Assembly: GCF_024628725.1 (NCBI RefSeq)
Contig: NZ_CP102409.1
Coordinates: 529,001 to 593,000, forward strand
Direction of reading: 5' to 3'
Length of the DNA: 64,000 bases
From: Ruegeria sp. YS9
GTDB lineage: Bacteria > Pseudomonadota > Alphaproteobacteria > Rhodobacterales > Rhodobacteraceae
In this document: positions 36,333 to 44,625 of the stretch, piece after piece
How positions within the stretch are numbered: position 1 is the first letter of the stretch
Layout of the letters: each line of letters begins with the position of its first letter
Translations under genes and position numbers: made by a program
The notes under the pieces: model-generated
What the model was told of the DNA's origin: nothing
The model's input: the letters and a program-made list of their open reading frames with translations, nothing else
Databases searched by the model: none

Positions 36333-37307
36333 TCAGGTCAGGAATTCCAACGCCTTAGCAAATATTCCCGGATCGACATTCCCACCCGATGTGACGACGA
36401 TCACATCGTCACCCTCGATCTCGTCACCCCGGAAAAGGGCCGCGGCCAGGGCTACGGCGCCGCCGGGTTCCAACACGATTTTAAGGCGCAGAAAGGCATG
36501 GGCCATGGCCTGCAACGCCTCGTCTTCAGTGACAGAGAGTCCGGGCCCACAAAGACGATGGAGGATCGGAAAGGTGATATCGCCGGGCTGCGGTGTCAGG
36601 ATCGCATCGCATATGTTACCCGACGCCGCAGTGTTGTTTTGAATGCGACCTGACGCCAATGATCGTTTGACGTCATCGAACCCTTCCGGCTCACAGGGGC
36701 GCGCCCGCAAATTCGGCGCGTGTTTCTCCAGCGCCAGCGCAATGCCCGAGGTCAAACCTCCGCCGCCGCAACAGATCAGAACATCCGCCTGCGAAACCCC
36801 AATTTCCGCTGCCTGCCTGGCGATTTCCAGCCCGGTTGTGCCTTGCCCCGCAATGACTTGCGGTTCGTCATAGGGGCGGATCAGGGTCAGACCACGTTCT
36901 GCCGCGATGGCTTCGCCAATCTCCTCCCGGCTTTCATTCGCGCGATCGTACAAAACGACTTCTCCGCCCAGCGCGCGGGTATTGTCGATCTTGAGTTGCG
37001 GCGCGTCCGACGGCATGACAATGACCGAGGCAATCCCGTGCTTCGAAGCGGCCATCGCAACGCCCTGCGCGTGGTTGCCCGATGAATATGCGATCACGCC
37101 GCGCTTGCGTATGCCCACATCCAGCGCCGAAATGGCCGACCACGCGCCGCGAAACTTGAAACTGCCGGTATGTTGCAGACATTCCGGTTTGATCCAGATC
37201 CGGCGGCCCGCGAGGGTGTCGAGAAAGGGCGACGACAGGATCGGTGTTTCGCGGACATGTCCTTTCAGCCGATCTGCGGCGGCTTCGATCATCTCAAGTG
37301 TGCTCAT
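36333..37307 (-). CDS. Threonine/serine dehydratase family, PLP-dependent
   Basis: A 324-residue fold-type II PLP enzyme. The Schiff-base lysine is K51 in GSFKFRGA, the phosphate-binding loop is CGGGGLTSG, and SSGNHAQGVA contacts the substrate carboxylate. It lacks the C-terminal ACT-like regulatory domain of biosynthetic IlvA, so it is a catabolic or hydroxyamino-acid ammonia-lyase type (serine, threonine or hydroxyaspartate). ATG 37307 overlaps the upstream hydrolase stop as ATGA, so they are coupled. Confidence 0.82.
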   Translation of the reverse strand: MSTLEMIEAAADRLKGHVRETPILSSPFLDTLAGRRIWIKPECLQHTGSFKFRGAWSAISALDVGIRKRGVIAYSSGNHAQGVAMAASKHGIASVIVMPSDAPQLKIDNTRALGGEVVLYDRANESREEIGEAIAAERGLTLIRPYDEPQVIAGQGTTGLEIARQAAEIGVSQADVLICCGGGGLTSGIALALEKHAPNLRARPCEPEGFDDVKRSLASGRIQNNTAASGNICDAILTPQPGDITFPILHRLCGPGLSVTEDEALQAMAHAFLRLKIVLEPGGAVALAAALFRGDEIEGDDVIVVTSGGNVDPGIFAKALEFLT

Positions 37308-38134
37308 GCGGCGTTCTTCAATACCTTCTGTATCAGGTCCAGTGATTGGGGTTCGTTCAGGAACGGAACATGCCCGCGATCCGGTACCTCGACCGAGATC
37401 AGGTCCGGGTGTCGATGCCGCATCTCGGCCAGAGTGGCCACGCCCAGAACATCGGAATTCGCGCCCCGGATCACACCGGTGGGAATGTCGCGCAAGGCTT
37501 CGAAGAACATCCATAGATCAGGGGCTGCCCCGCTTGCAGCTTGTTCAAGAAGCGCCTTGCGCAGGGCTGGATCGTATCGCAGCTTCAGCCCATCTTTGCG
37601 CATTTCATACTGAAATTCTGCCTGTTTGCGCCAGGTTTCCAGTGGAACACCGGGAAACTGCGGCTCCATTACGTGTTTCAATGCGGCGGCGGCTTCATCA
37701 TAGGTTTTGGCCGTGGGTTGCGCCCCCACGTAGGCCATGATCTTGGCGATACCTGACGGCTCGATAACCGGCCCCACGTCATTCAGAATTACGGCGGCCA
37801 GACGTTCAGGATGGCTTGCGGCCAGCGCCATGGCGATCAGCCCGCCGCGCGATGTTCCCAGAATGACTGCTTTCGCGATCCCCAGATGATCGAGCAGTTC
37901 AATCGCGTCATGGGATTCGCGAAAGATATTGTAGTTCATGAAATCAGGGTCGTACTCCGAACGCCCGCGCCCCCTGTAATCCATAGCGATCATGCGCAGG
38001 CCCGAGGCATGTGGCGCAAAAAACGAAAAATCGCGGCTGTTTCGGGTCAGACCGGTCAGACACAAAAGCGGCGTACCGGTGCCGGTCTCTTCGAAATAGA
38101 TGCGCCTGCCGTCCGTTGTCATGAACTCTGACAT
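37304..38134 (-). CDS. Alpha/beta hydrolase
   Basis: A 276-residue hydrolase. LCLTGLTRNSRDF takes the place of the usual HG oxyanion loop, YRGRGRS follows the fourth strand, nucleophile S95 lies in GTSRGG, and DRGHVPFL holds the catalytic His. It is coupled to both neighbours: one-base overlap with the dehalogenase-like gene before it and four bases with the dehydratase after it. Substrate unknown; the set could attack a halogenated or esterified hydroxy acid (inference). Confidence 0.8.
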   Translation of the reverse strand: MSEFMTTDGRRIYFEETGTGTPLLCLTGLTRNSRDFSFFAPHASGLRMIAMDYRGRGRSEYDPDFMNYNIFRESHDAIELLDHLGIAKAVILGTSRGGLIAMALAASHPERLAAVILNDVGPVIEPSGIAKIMAYVGAQPTAKTYDEAAAALKHVMEPQFPGVPLETWRKQAEFQYEMRKDGLKLRYDPALRKALLEQAASGAAPDLWMFFEALRDIPTGVIRGANSDVLGVATLAEMRHRHPDLISVEVPDRGHVPFLNEPQSLDLIQKVLKNAA

Positions 38135-38820
38135 CAGAGACCGGCCAGTTTGGGAATCGAGGTCAGATCAGACAGCACATGCGCAGGTGTCCAGGGAAGG
38201 CGGTCCATGGGTTCACCAATCCGATTGACCCATGCGGTCACAAAACCGTACCCGCTGGCCCCGGCAGCATCCCAGCCATTCGAACTGACGAACAACACGT
38301 CACCGCGTGCGCAGCCAAACCTGTCTTGCACCAGATCATAGACGCGTGCATGGGGTTTGAAGACGCCGACGCTTTCGACCGACAGCACATCATCCAATAC
38401 ATCCCCGATTCCGGCGGATTTCACGGCTCCATCCAGCATGGGGGGTGACCCGTTGGACAGGATCGCCGTTTGCAGCCCGGCTTCCTTGAGGGCTTTCAAC
38501 ATGGCCGGAACTTCGGGATAGGCCTGCAATTCCCAATAGAGATCAAGCAGACGTTGGCGCAGGTCCGGGTCGCCTTGCAGGCCTGCGGCCTCCAGAGCCC
38601 AATCCAGCCCGTCCTGGGTAACGTCCCAGAAATCCGCATGTGCATCCGCCACGGCGCGCAGCCATGTGTATTGCAGTTGTTTCAGACGCCAATGCGCCGC
38701 AACTGTGGTCCACTTGTCTTTCAGGGCTTCGAAACCCGGCTCGTCTGCCGCCTGTCGGGCAGCGGCAGCAACGTCGAACAGTGTTCCGTAGGCGTCGAAC
38801 ACACAGGTCGTGATCGCCAT
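38134..38820 (-). CDS. Haloacid dehalogenase type II-like hydrolase
   Basis: A 228-residue HAD-superfamily protein. The nucleophile Asp9 is in FDAYGTL, motif II is ILSNGSP, KPHARVYDL gives the motif III lysine, and SSNGWDAAGA is the L-2-haloacid dehalogenase signature. This is the standard pattern of L-DEX enzymes, which convert L-2-haloacids to D-2-hydroxyacids. ATG 38820 has AGGAGG upstream; the open frame starts at 38853. First gene of the coupled three-gene set HAD, hydrolase, dehydratase. Confidence 0.85.
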   Translation of the reverse strand: MAITTCVFDAYGTLFDVAAAARQAADEPGFEALKDKWTTVAAHWRLKQLQYTWLRAVADAHADFWDVTQDGLDWALEAAGLQGDPDLRQRLLDLYWELQAYPEVPAMLKALKEAGLQTAILSNGSPPMLDGAVKSAGIGDVLDDVLSVESVGVFKPHARVYDLVQDRFGCARGDVLFVSSNGWDAAGASGYGFVTAWVNRIGEPMDRLPWTPAHVLSDLTSIPKLAGL

Positions 38821-38946
38821 ATGATCCTCCTCTGATTGCGCGCAGGTTGGCACATCGGGGAATGGGGTGAAAGGGCCGAGGCTTTACAACATTGTGGCAA
38901 CCTCTAGGGTTGGCTGCTTAACCCCTTAGAACGGCCGGAGGCCACG

Positions 38947-39375
38947 ATGACTGAAATAAAACAGGGCGACACGGTTCGCATCCACTACACCGGGACGTTG
39001 CTGGACGGCAAAGTCTTTGACAGCTCGGACGGGCGTGATCCGCTGGAATTCGTGGTCGGGTCGGGCCAGATCATCCCAGGTTTGGACAGTGCCATGCCGG
39101 GTCTGTCCACCGGGGACAAGACGCGGGTCGAGATTGCCTGCACGGACGCCTACGGCCCGATCAACCCTGCGATGCGCCAGGAAATTCCCCGCGAAGGCAT
39201 TCCAGACGACATTCCCCTGGATCCCGGGACACAATTGCAGATGCAAACGCCAGAAGGTCAGGCCGTGCCTGTAACGGTCGTGGATGCAAACGAAGCCACC
39301 GTTACCCTGGATGCAAATCACCCGCTGGCAGGGCAGGATCTGATTTTCGAGATCGAAGTCGTTTCAGTCAACTGA
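38947..39375 (+). CDS. FKBP-type peptidyl-prolyl isomerase, SlyD-like
   Basis: A 142-residue FKBP. The fold starts at VRIHYTGTLLDGKVFDSS, has GQIIPGLDSAMPGL in the active-site region, and then an insert-in-flap segment (about 65-115) before the final strand, as in SlyD. The histidine-rich metal-binding tail of E. coli SlyD is absent. It stands alone between the dehalogenase and fab genes; a perfect inverted repeat follows its stop. Confidence 0.88.
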   Translation: MTEIKQGDTVRIHYTGTLLDGKVFDSSDGRDPLEFVVGSGQIIPGLDSAMPGLSTGDKTRVEIACTDAYGPINPAMRQEIPREGIPDDIPLDPGTQLQMQTPEGQAVPVTVVDANEATVTLDANHPLAGQDLIFEIEVVSVN

Positions 39376-39384
39376 GACATGTTT

Positions 39385-39404
39385 CGGGCCGGACGTCCGG
39401 CCCG
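39385..39404. terminator. 20-base perfect palindrome between convergent genes
   Basis: CGGGCCGGACGTCCGGCCCG is fully self-complementary (ten-base arms, no loop), so its RNA hairpin would use the central bases as loop. It starts ten bases after the FKBP stop and ends five bases before the end of the small membrane protein gene on the other strand. A bidirectional terminator or 3' stabiliser is most likely, though no long T run follows on either strand. Confidence 0.5.
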
Positions 39405-39408
39405 GATA

Positions 39409-39588
39409 TCACCCTATCAGAGCGTGAATCGCGGCCCGCACCTGTGGCTGCGTAAAGAAGACAAACACCAGCAACAGTGAAGTCAACGTAAGCAATAGCA
39501 CCCTGGCCCGTTGGCTGAGAAAGCCGGGCTTTCGCCGGCTTTGCGTCGCGCGTGCATTGTTTGCAATGATTTGGTCTAGCTTGCTCAT
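39409..39588 (-). CDS. Small single-pass membrane protein
   Basis: A 59-residue protein with a basic N-terminal half (SRRKPGFLSQRAR) and one strongly hydrophobic segment (about 31-47) before a short tail. AGGAAATCAAT precedes ATG 39588, a good ribosome site; the open frame from 39732 begins inside fabI and is not credible. It follows fabI by 58 bases on the same strand. Family unknown to me. Confidence 0.6.
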   Translation of the reverse strand: MSKLDQIIANNARATQSRRKPGFLSQRARVLLLTLTSLLLVFVFFTQPQVRAAIHALIG

Positions 39589-39646
39589 ATTGATTTCCTG
39601 CCGCGAAATGATGGTGAAATCTGGGCAGCGGCAGGGAAAGATATGG

Positions 39647-40438
39647 TCACATGGCTTCGGGCTGTGGCATGCCCAGTACGTGGAAACCACCGTCAACGCG
39701 GATGATCTCACCCGTTGTGCAGGCGCCGGCATCTGACGTCAGGTACACTGCCGTTCCGCCGACAGCTTCAAGTGTGGCGTTAGAGCGCATCGGTGCATTC
39801 TGATCGCAGAATTTGTAGGTCTTGCGGGCGCCGCCGATGGCTGCACCGGCAAGGGTTCTCATCGGCCCCGGGGAAATCGCGTTAACGCGGATGCCATCGG
39901 GGCCAAGATCGTTGGCCAGATAACGCGTTGCTGATTCCAGCGCAGCCTTTGCGACACCCATCACGTTGTAGTTGGGTACGACCCGGTTGGAGCCCTGATA
40001 AGTCAGGGTCAGCAGAGACCCGCCATTGTCTTTCATCAACGGATAGGCGCGGCGCGCGACCTCGATGAAGGAATAGGCCGAGACATCCATCGAATGCTTG
40101 AAATTTGCTCGTGTGGTATTCAGGAACCGACCTGTCAGCTCGGACTTGTCCGAATAGGCGATCGCATGGACCAGGAAGTCTATCGTTGGCCAGCGTTCGG
40201 CCAGCTCGCCAAAAGCGCGATCCAGCGACTCGTCGTCGGTGACATCCGCATCGACCATGAAATCGCTGCCCAGGCTCTGAGCCAGCGGCTCCAGCCGCTT
40301 TCCGAATGCCTCGCCCTGGTAGGTGAATGCCAGTTCGGCGCCAGCCTCGTGCATGGCCTTGGCAATGCCCCACGCAATCGAGCGGTCATTGGCCACGCCC
40401 ATGATCAGGCCGCGTTTACCTTTGAGAAGATCCGACAT
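39647..40438 (-). CDS. fabI: Enoyl-ACP reductase FabI (NADH)
   Basis: A 263-residue short-chain dehydrogenase-like enoyl reductase that completes each fatty-acid elongation cycle. It has GVANDRSIAWGIAKAMHEAG (cofactor loop), the AIAYSD block and the Y-x6-K active site region in LTLTYQGSNRVVPNYNVMGVAKAALES, with NAISPGPMRTLA. ATG 40438 is chosen; a GTG at 40447 overlapping the fabB stop is possible. Last of fabA-fabB-fabI, 5 bases after fabB. Confidence 0.95.
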   Translation of the reverse strand: MSDLLKGKRGLIMGVANDRSIAWGIAKAMHEAGAELAFTYQGEAFGKRLEPLAQSLGSDFMVDADVTDDESLDRAFGELAERWPTIDFLVHAIAYSDKSELTGRFLNTTRANFKHSMDVSAYSFIEVARRAYPLMKDNGGSLLTLTYQGSNRVVPNYNVMGVAKAALESATRYLANDLGPDGIRVNAISPGPMRTLAGAAIGGARKTYKFCDQNAPMRSNATLEAVGGTAVYLTSDAGACTTGEIIRVDGGFHVLGMPQPEAM

Positions 40439-40443
40439 TACTT

Positions 40444-41673
40444 TCACCCGTTATACCTTGACAGAACCATGGATCCGTTCGTGCCGCCAAAGCCGAAGCT
40501 GTTGGTCATGACACTGTCCAGTCCTGCATTTTCAACCACTTGAGTTGCAATTTCACCGGGCTGAATGCCTTCGGCAAGCGTTTCGACATTGATGGATGGC
40601 GCAATGAAATCATTGTCCAGCATCAGCAGGCAGAAAATCGTCTCGAGCGCGCCAGCTGCGCCCTGAGCGTGGCCTGTCATAGACTTGGTCGACGAGATGG
40701 GGGGCACATTGCCTTCGCCAAAGATGCGGCGCACGGCCTCGACCTCACCCACATCGCCGACGGGGGTCGAGGTGCCGTGGGCATTGATATAGCCAACCTT
40801 GCGCCCCTCGGGCACGGTATCCAGCGCAAGACGCATCGCGCGCTCGCCGCCCTCACCTGAAGGGGCAACCATGTCGTGGCCGTCTGAAGTTGCGGCATAA
40901 CCCGTAACTTCAGCATAAATTTTGGCGCCGCGGGCCAGGGCGTGGTCCAGCTCTTCCAGAACAACGATTCCGCCGCCGCCCGAGATCACGAAACCGTCGC
41001 GGTTTTCGTCGAACGCGCGCGAGGCTTTGTCGGGTGTGTCATTGTATTTCGACGACATCGCGCCCATTGCGTCGAACAGGCAGGACAGGGTCCAGTCCAG
41101 TTCCTCGCCGCCACCGGCGAACATCACATCCTGCTTGCCCAGCATGATCTGTTCGGCCGCGTTGCCGATGCAATGCAGCGAAGTCGAGCAGGCGGACGTG
41201 ATCGAATAGTTGATGCCCTTGATCTTGAATGCCGTCGCGAGATTTGCCGAAATCGTCGAGCACATGCATTTCGGCACGGCAAATGGCCCGATCCGTTTGG
41301 TCGCGCCCGTCTTCAGAACGGTCTGATGCGCCGTCAGCATGGCGCTGGTCGATGGTCCGCCAGAGCCCGCAACCAGTCCGGTGCGGGGATTGACGATCTG
41401 GTCTTCGGTCAGCCCGGAATCGGCAATCGCCTGGCTCATGGCGATATGTGCATAGGCGGCCCCGGGACCCATGAAGCGCAGTGTACGCTTGTCCACATGC
41501 TGGGCCACGTCGATCTTGAGCGTACCCGCGATCTGGCTGCGAAAACCATGTTCCGCCATCTGCTCGCTTGCCACGATCCCGGATTTACCTGCTTTGAGCG
41601 AGGTCAGAACTTCTTCGGCATTGTTCCCGATCGAGGATACAACCCCCAGACCGGTGACGACTACTCGACGCAT
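40444..41673 (-). CDS. fabB: Beta-ketoacyl-ACP synthase I
   Basis: A 409-residue condensing enzyme for chain elongation including the unsaturated branch. The nucleophile Cys lies in TSACSTSLHCIG, the first catalytic His in NAHGTSTPVGD and the second in TKSMTGHAQGAAG; FGGTNGS closes the C-terminal strand. Start ATG 41673. It lies between fabA and fabI on the same strand, which supports the FabB rather than FabF assignment. Confidence 0.95.
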   Translation of the reverse strand: MRRVVVTGLGVVSSIGNNAEEVLTSLKAGKSGIVASEQMAEHGFRSQIAGTLKIDVAQHVDKRTLRFMGPGAAYAHIAMSQAIADSGLTEDQIVNPRTGLVAGSGGPSTSAMLTAHQTVLKTGATKRIGPFAVPKCMCSTISANLATAFKIKGINYSITSACSTSLHCIGNAAEQIMLGKQDVMFAGGGEELDWTLSCLFDAMGAMSSKYNDTPDKASRAFDENRDGFVISGGGGIVVLEELDHALARGAKIYAEVTGYAATSDGHDMVAPSGEGGERAMRLALDTVPEGRKVGYINAHGTSTPVGDVGEVEAVRRIFGEGNVPPISSTKSMTGHAQGAAGALETIFCLLMLDNDFIAPSINVETLAEGIQPGEIATQVVENAGLDSVMTNSFGFGGTNGSMVLSRYNG

Positions 41674-41704
41674 GTGCGCACTCCTTGTTTCAGACCGTTC
41701 GGGC

Positions 41705-42214
41705 TCAGGCCTCGGAAAGAACGACCTTCATGTCCTTGACATCATAAATCATCTCGCCATCGGCTTCGACAATGCCATCTGCCACACCCATTGTCAGGCG
41801 ACGCGTTTGAATCGCTTTTTTGAAATCGATTTTGTACGTCAGCATCTTGCGGTCCGGGCGCACCATGCCGGTCAGCTTTACTTCGCCGACGCCGACGGCC
41901 ATGCCGCGCCCCTGCCATCCACGCCAGCCAAGGTTGAAACCGGTCAGCTGCCAAAGCCCGTCCAGCCCCAGACAGCCCGGCATGATCGGGTTGCCCGGGA
42001 AGTGGCATTCAAAGAACCAAAGGTCGGGTGTGATGTCGAATTCGGCCAGCACATGGCCTTTGCCGTGCAGGCCGCCATCGGCAGAGATGTCGGTGATCCG
42101 GTCCATCATCAGCATCGGTGGGGCGGGCAATTGTGCGTTGCCGGGGCCAAATAACTCGCCGCGAGCGCATTTCAGCAGATCATCTTTGTCAAAACTGCTT
42201 GGGAACTGGGCCAT
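41705..42214 (-). CDS. fabA: 3-hydroxydecanoyl-ACP dehydratase/isomerase
   Basis: A 169-residue hot-dog enzyme that introduces the cis double bond into fatty acids. [22 protein letters not shown] carries the active-site His and the family pattern; the Asp sits in the following LDGL helix. First gene of the fab operon. The gap to irr (divergent, 171 bases) holds both promoters. Confidence 0.95.
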   Translation of the reverse strand: MAQFPSSFDKDDLLKCARGELFGPGNAQLPAPPMLMMDRITDISADGGLHGKGHVLAEFDITPDLWFFECHFPGNPIMPGCLGLDGLWQLTGFNLGWRGWQGRGMAVGVGEVKLTGMVRPDRKMLTYKIDFKKAIQTRRLTMGVADGIVEADGEMIYDVKDMKVVLSEA

Positions 42215-42385
42215 TCTGCCGCCTTTCCTGCCGGGGGTCTGTCTTTATATCTGGCCTCGTCTAGCACCCGTTTGCAAGGTCCTGCAAGAGCGGTGCGCCA
42301 CATCATGTTGTGTTGGTTCTTATCCTGCGAATGAATTTCATTTGTAATTGCCGGTGATGCGCCCCTATATATAAAGGCAGCAATA

Positions 42386-42817
42386 ATGGGTATCGGATCG
42401 ATGACACCTCAGAGCCGCGAAATCGCAACGGGTTGGCTGGTGAATGCCGGCTTGCGACCGACGCGTCAGCGCGTGGCGCTGGCCGAGCTTCTGGTGGGCG
42501 ACGGCCGCCATCGCCATGTCACCGCAGAAAGCCTTTTTGAATCGGCAAAGGCGAATGGTGATGCCGTGTCTCTGGCAACGGTCTACAACACTCTGCGTGC
42601 TTTTTGCGATGCAGGTGTGCTGCAAGAAATCACAGTGGACGGATCCAAAAGCTATTTCGACACGAACACGCATGATCATCCCCATTTTTATTGGGAAGAC
42701 GACGCAAGGCTAAGTGATGCGCCATCGGATCAGCTGGTCATTCAGCGTCTTCCCGAGGCGCCGGAAGGTGTCGAAATCGCGTCTGTCGATGTCGTCATTC
42801 GCTTGCGCAAGAAGTAA
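42386..42817 (+). CDS. irr: Irr, iron-response regulator of the Fur family
   Basis: A 143-residue Fur-type regulator. It has LRPTRQRVALAELL, HVTAESLFESA, the recognition helix SLATVYNTLRAFCDAG, and the HDHPHFYWED segment, in which the HxH-type histidines bind heme in rhizobial Irr. It controls iron-responsive genes in alphaproteobacteria. The irr/fabA divergent pair is common in this class. ATG 42386 follows AAAGG by nine bases; ATG 42401 is a second choice. Confidence 0.88.
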   Translation: MGIGSMTPQSREIATGWLVNAGLRPTRQRVALAELLVGDGRHRHVTAESLFESAKANGDAVSLATVYNTLRAFCDAGVLQEITVDGSKSYFDTNTHDHPHFYWEDDARLSDAPSDQLVIQRLPEAPEGVEIASVDVVIRLRKK

Positions 42818-42823
42818 AAGACC

Positions 42824-43720
42824 TTAAACGCCTGTCAGCCCGGCCACCAAAACACGTTCTGTCTTTTCTATGACCGTGTCAGAGGGTCCCGTTCCGTGCC
42901 GTGCCAGAACGACGGATTCTGCTGTGTCCGGATTGGCAATCGGCACGCTGACCAGATGCTTGTTGTCATAACTGAAGCTGCTGGGTGGGCTGGCATAGCT
43001 GATCCCGATTCCCTCACCATGAGCCGCAAGGCTGCGTTGAATCTCAAGGGATGCGGCCCGGTGCGCGACGGTAGGGCGCAGCCCGTGTTGGCGGAACAGG
43101 CCGAGAATGTGTTGAGCGGACAATCCTTCCGAAGACAGAATCAGCGGATAACCTTCCAGCGCTGCAAGGGTGACTTCTGTGGTTGCCGCCAACGGATGAT
43201 CCGGGGACATCAAGGCCTTTGGTCTGCTGTCGAACAGCTTTGTACGGGCGAACCCCGCATCCATGGTCAGGTCGTATGTGATTGCGATGTCAATCTGGCC
43301 ATCCATCAATCCATTCAGCAGCCCTTCGAAGGACCCGGCCACATACGTAAGGTTGATATCGGCGAATGTGTCGCGAAGAAGTTGCAGGGCCGGAGCCAAC
43401 AGGAAGGGGGCCAGGTCCGTAAAGCAGCCCAATCTCAGTTTGGTTGTTTCCGGTACGGAGGTATCGGACGCCTCGATTCGGGCGGCATTTTTCAGCAGGA
43501 CCTCGGCATGATCTATGAACGTACGCCCCTGAGGTGTCAGTGCCATGGCCGCCCCGCGCCGGCGGACGAACAGCGGATACCCCAAATGGGCTTCAACGCG
43601 CGTCAGCGCAGTAGACAAGGCCGGTTGTGAAACGTTGAGATGTTGGGCCGCCGCCGACAAACTGCCGTGACGCCCGACTGCACAGACATATTCATATTGG
43701 CGCAGCGAAATATATAACAT
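42824..43720 (-). CDS. LysR-family transcriptional regulator
   Basis: A 298-residue LysR protein. The N-terminal HTH spans YVCAVGRHGSLSAAAQHLNVSQPALSTALTRVE, followed by a linker helix and a substrate-binding domain. ATG 43720 was chosen because the HTH must be near the N-terminus; the frame extends to 43810 through a hydrophobic stretch that overlaps the divergent gene. It is divergent from the phytanoyl-CoA dioxygenase gene and likely controls it through the palindrome at 43731-43747. Confidence 0.85.
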   Translation of the reverse strand: MLYISLRQYEYVCAVGRHGSLSAAAQHLNVSQPALSTALTRVEAHLGYPLFVRRRGAAMALTPQGRTFIDHAEVLLKNAARIEASDTSVPETTKLRLGCFTDLAPFLLAPALQLLRDTFADINLTYVAGSFEGLLNGLMDGQIDIAITYDLTMDAGFARTKLFDSRPKALMSPDHPLAATTEVTLAALEGYPLILSSEGLSAQHILGLFRQHGLRPTVAHRAASLEIQRSLAAHGEGIGISYASPPSSFSYDNKHLVSVPIANPDTAESVVLARHGTGPSDTVIEKTERVLVAGLTGV

Positions 43721-43730
43721 GAGATTAATA

Positions 43731-43747
43731 ATAACTTCGAAAGATAT
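43731..43747. promoter_or_regulatory. Candidate LysR box
   Basis: ATA-N11-TAT with the central palindrome TTCGAA (ATAACTTCGAAAGATAT) fits the T-N11-A plan of LysR sites and lies in the gap between the divergent lysR and dioxygenase genes. Confidence 0.4.
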
Positions 43748-43803
43748 GATTTGAACAGAATACATTTTTCCGGGCAAAAACAAAAAAACTTCAGGAGCTT
43801 CCA

Positions 43804-44625
43804 ATGCCACACCCTCTTGTTTCTCAGCGGATGATCGACACTTATCAGGCGGATGGCGTCGTACTGGTCAAAAGGCTGTTTGCCGATTACGTGGATCAGT
43901 TGCGGGACGGGGTGGCTGCGAATATGGCCGATCCCGGTCCGTATGCGTCCGAAAACAAGAAGGCCGGTGAAACAGGTCGTTTCTTTGATGATTATTGCAA
44001 CTGGACCCGGATTCCACAGTTCCGCGAAGTGATTGAGACATCTCCCGCAGCCGAGGTCGCCGCGGATCTGATGCAATCGAAACGTGTTCAGATGTTTCAC
44101 GATCACGTGCTGGTCAAGGAACCCGGTACGTCGATGGCGACACCATGGCATCAGGACGGTCCCTATTATTTCGTCGAGGGTCAGCAGACGATCAGCTTCT
44201 GGTCTCCGCTTGATCCGGTCAGGCAGGCCACGCTGCGTTGTGTTGCCGGGTCACACCGTTGGAAGAAAGAGGTTCTGCCGACCCGCTGGGTTTCCGAGGA
44301 CGGCTTCTTCCCGGATGAAGGTCAGTACATCCCCGTGCCGGATCCGGATGCCGAAGGTATGAAGGTCATCGAATTCGAGATGGAGCCCGGCGATGCCGTT
44401 GCATTCAACTATCGCACGCTGCACGGCGCGCGCGGAAACCAGTCAGACAGCCGTCGCCGCGCCTTTTCCTTGCGGCTGGTTGGCGACGATGCCCGGTATG
44501 TAGAGCGCCCCGGCCGAACCTCGCCCCCGTTTCCCGGTCATGACATGACGCCGGGGCAGCGCCTGCGCGAGGATTGGTTTCCGATTTTGTTGCAGCGCCA
44601 GGCCGGCTCAGAACCACTGTCCTGA
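43804..44625 (+). CDS. Phytanoyl-CoA dioxygenase (PhyH) family protein
   Basis: A 273-residue Fe(II)/2-oxoglutarate dioxygenase. The iron facial triad can be read: H116-x-D118 in TPWHQDGPYYF and H207 in TLHGARGN; the 2-oxoglutarate-binding Arg would be in SRRRAFSLRL. Members hydroxylate diverse small molecules including ectoine and lipids; which one is not told by the sequence. Probably controlled by the divergent LysR protein. Confidence 0.85.
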   Translation: MPHPLVSQRMIDTYQADGVVLVKRLFADYVDQLRDGVAANMADPGPYASENKKAGETGRFFDDYCNWTRIPQFREVIETSPAAEVAADLMQSKRVQMFHDHVLVKEPGTSMATPWHQDGPYYFVEGQQTISFWSPLDPVRQATLRCVAGSHRWKKEVLPTRWVSEDGFFPDEGQYIPVPDPDAEGMKVIEFEMEPGDAVAFNYRTLHGARGNQSDSRRRAFSLRLVGDDARYVERPGRTSPPFPGHDMTPGQRLREDWFPILLQRQAGSEPLS

